NCBI GenBank assembly: GCA_030248225.1
Contig: JASANE010028639.1
Span: forward strand, 1-64,000
From: Trileptium ribeirensis
Taxonomy: Eukaryota; Nematoda; Enoplea; Enoplida; Thoracostomopsidae
DNA: 64,000 bases
Direction: 5' to 3'
Shown here: positions 62,761 through 64,000 of the stretch, in pieces
Layout of the letters: every line of letters begins with the position of its first letter
How positions within the stretch are numbered: position 1 is the stretch's first letter
Made by a program: the position numbers and the translations under genes
The notes under the pieces: generated by a model
Seen by the model: the letters and a program-made list of their open reading frames with translations, nothing else
Database searches by the model: none
Told to the model about the DNA's origin: nothing

Positions 62761-63365
62761 GGACCAGCTACAACTCTGGACTAGAGGTGAGAAGAAGCCA
62801 GATTTTCTCGCTCTGGATAGTCTAGGCTAGGCTTCATGAATCATGGCAAGGCTCTGCTCGGCGCTCACAGACAGGACTTATGATGCCGCTCGGCTCCTCA
62901 TGAAACATGTCCGGCTCGTCCAGGCTCGGCTGTGACAGACCGAACGTGGGGGATTAGCTCTTTTTCAACCACGTCCGGCTTGCTTGTTTCGGTTCTTCCG
63001 ATGGAAATCTAGGCTCGGCTCTTAGGCTCCTAATATTAAACGTTTACGTTTCAAGAGAGAGCATAATATATATGCGAAGCGACCTATATATTTGCTTGTA
63101 GCTTTTAAGCGCCGATACCAGATTACCCGGCTATTCATGCTGTTGGCTGGCTATTGTACTATACATGAGCCGTTACAATTAATTTCGTTGTTTTAGAAAA
63201 GAGCTCTTATGAGCCGACCATGGTTTTCCAGATACACGAGGTTCGGCTCAGCTCTGCTCTCAGAGACTCATTTCAGGCTCTGGATCGACTCGACTTTTTA
63301 GACATAATGTCAGGGTCGGCACGGCTCGACTTTAGGGCTGAGCCAAACAAACCGGGAGCCTGAAT
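62761..63365. repeat. GGCTCGGCT-rich repetitive stretch
   Basis: The words GGCTCGGCT, GCTCGGCTC, CGGCTCAGCTCTGCTC and their complements recur at about 62870-63030 and 63180-63355, with similar words at 6190-6270 and 26515-26545. Probably a worn repeat family; ends not defined. Confidence 0.45.
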
Positions 63366-63374
63366 TTCCACATA

Positions 63375-63684
63375 TAGTACACATTGCAATTAAGGGACAC
63401 CTTCAGTGACACCGTATGTATTTAAGGGACATACAATTTAAAACCTCTCTAGCTAAATAAATATCAAACCTACAACACTAAAGTTTGCACTATTGGAAAG
63501 CGTTATACTAGGCTCTGTTCGTACTAACTCTCAGATGTTTATATTTTTTCTAGAGTGAAATATATTTGCATTAATAGTTTGTCCCTTATTTCCCCAAAAT
63601 AGGGTTAAAACTACTATCGTACGTCCCGCTAAAAGTTACTAGTGTCCCTTAATACCATATGTCCCTTAATACCAATGTGTACTA
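63375..63684. mobile_element. Tc1/mariner-like MITE with TA duplication
   Basis: The left end TAGTACACATTGCAATTAAG and the right end TTAATACCAATGTGTACTA are inverted copies, about 24 of 26 matching with GGGACA included. TA dinucleotides flank both ends (63373-63374, 63685-63686). Length 310 bp, no ORF. Extra AAGGGACA/TGTCCCTT words repeat inside. Confidence 0.8.
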
Positions 63685-64000
63685 TAAACACTAAACTTTG
63701 TAACTGCCAAAGAGATGAAAACCTGTATCGCCGCTGGCCGCTTTAATACATGCTCGGGCCCGTAGCCAGCGTCCGAATTCTGGAGGGGCAAGTGAATCAT
63801 CTGGAGGGGCATAAGTTTTTAGTGCTAAACAGCTCTGCAGTGCAGTTTCGAGTAGGTGTTTCGTCATTTTTCCCTAATAAAATATTGGATTCTGACTATT
63901 GGGTTTAAATTCTTCAACCCAGAAAAATGTCTCTGGGTTGCGAGTTCAGGCTGCGGCTAAAAATACGTTTTAGAAGAAATGTTACAAACTTCAGCGAGTG

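Overview
The window is eukaryotic and looks like an invertebrate animal genome. It is AT-rich, genes are split by GT-AG introns, there is no operon-like packing, and most of the sequence is mobile elements and tandem repeats. Two host genes can be supported. An SLC13-type carrier lies on the minus strand between 350 and 7185. A secreted cysteine-containing protein lies on the plus strand from 56375 and runs off the recognisable exons at 62098. The cysteine pattern of the second gene resembles MAM-like secreted proteins I know from nematodes, a weak hint at an ecdysozoan host.

Layout: 0.3-7.2 kb, SLC13 exons; their long intron holds an internally deleted hAT transposon (3133-3937) and a family of degenerate repeats. 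7.4-8.9 kb, a decayed minus-strand LINE. 12.0-13.1 kb and 21.2-21.8 kb, decayed coding sequence of unknown, possibly capsid-like, type, interrupted by a Ty3/gypsy-type LTR retrotransposon at 13102-21190. 21.9-24.2 kb, a decayed plus-strand LINE with endonuclease and reverse transcriptase. 24.2-42 kb, mostly non-coding DNA with several tandem repeats, a GC-rich degenerate minisatellite and MITE-like elements. 42.0-46.6 kb, a ~73-bp satellite split by a 2.4-kb foldback-like element. 46.9-50.2 kb, a ~358-bp satellite with a dimeric higher-order repeat, bounded by inverted repeats. 51.1-55.1 kb, four more tandem arrays. 56.4-62.1 kb, the secreted-protein gene. 62.8-63.7 kb, a GGCTCGGCT-rich stretch and a small TA-flanked MITE.

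The most interesting object is the LTR retrotransposon. From 5' to 3' it has an LTR, a primer-binding site, a Gag whose N-terminus carries a hydrophobic segment and a 2A-like motif, a textbook -1 frameshift signal, protease, reverse transcriptase, RNase H, and an integrase extended by a PWWP chromatin-reader domain where chromoviruses carry a chromodomain. After pol, where an env gene would sit, is an extra ORF fusing a NADAR (YbiA-like, ADP-ribose/N-glycoside hydrolase) domain to an SGNH hydrolase with all catalytic blocks present. A polypurine tract and the 3' LTR follow. I infer a retroelement with a built-in chromatin-targeting module and an accessory nucleotide-processing or counter-defence enzyme. 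This copy is dead: pol has two premature stops and two frameshifts, the accessory ORF has one in-frame stop, and the LTRs differ by about 3 per cent by eye.
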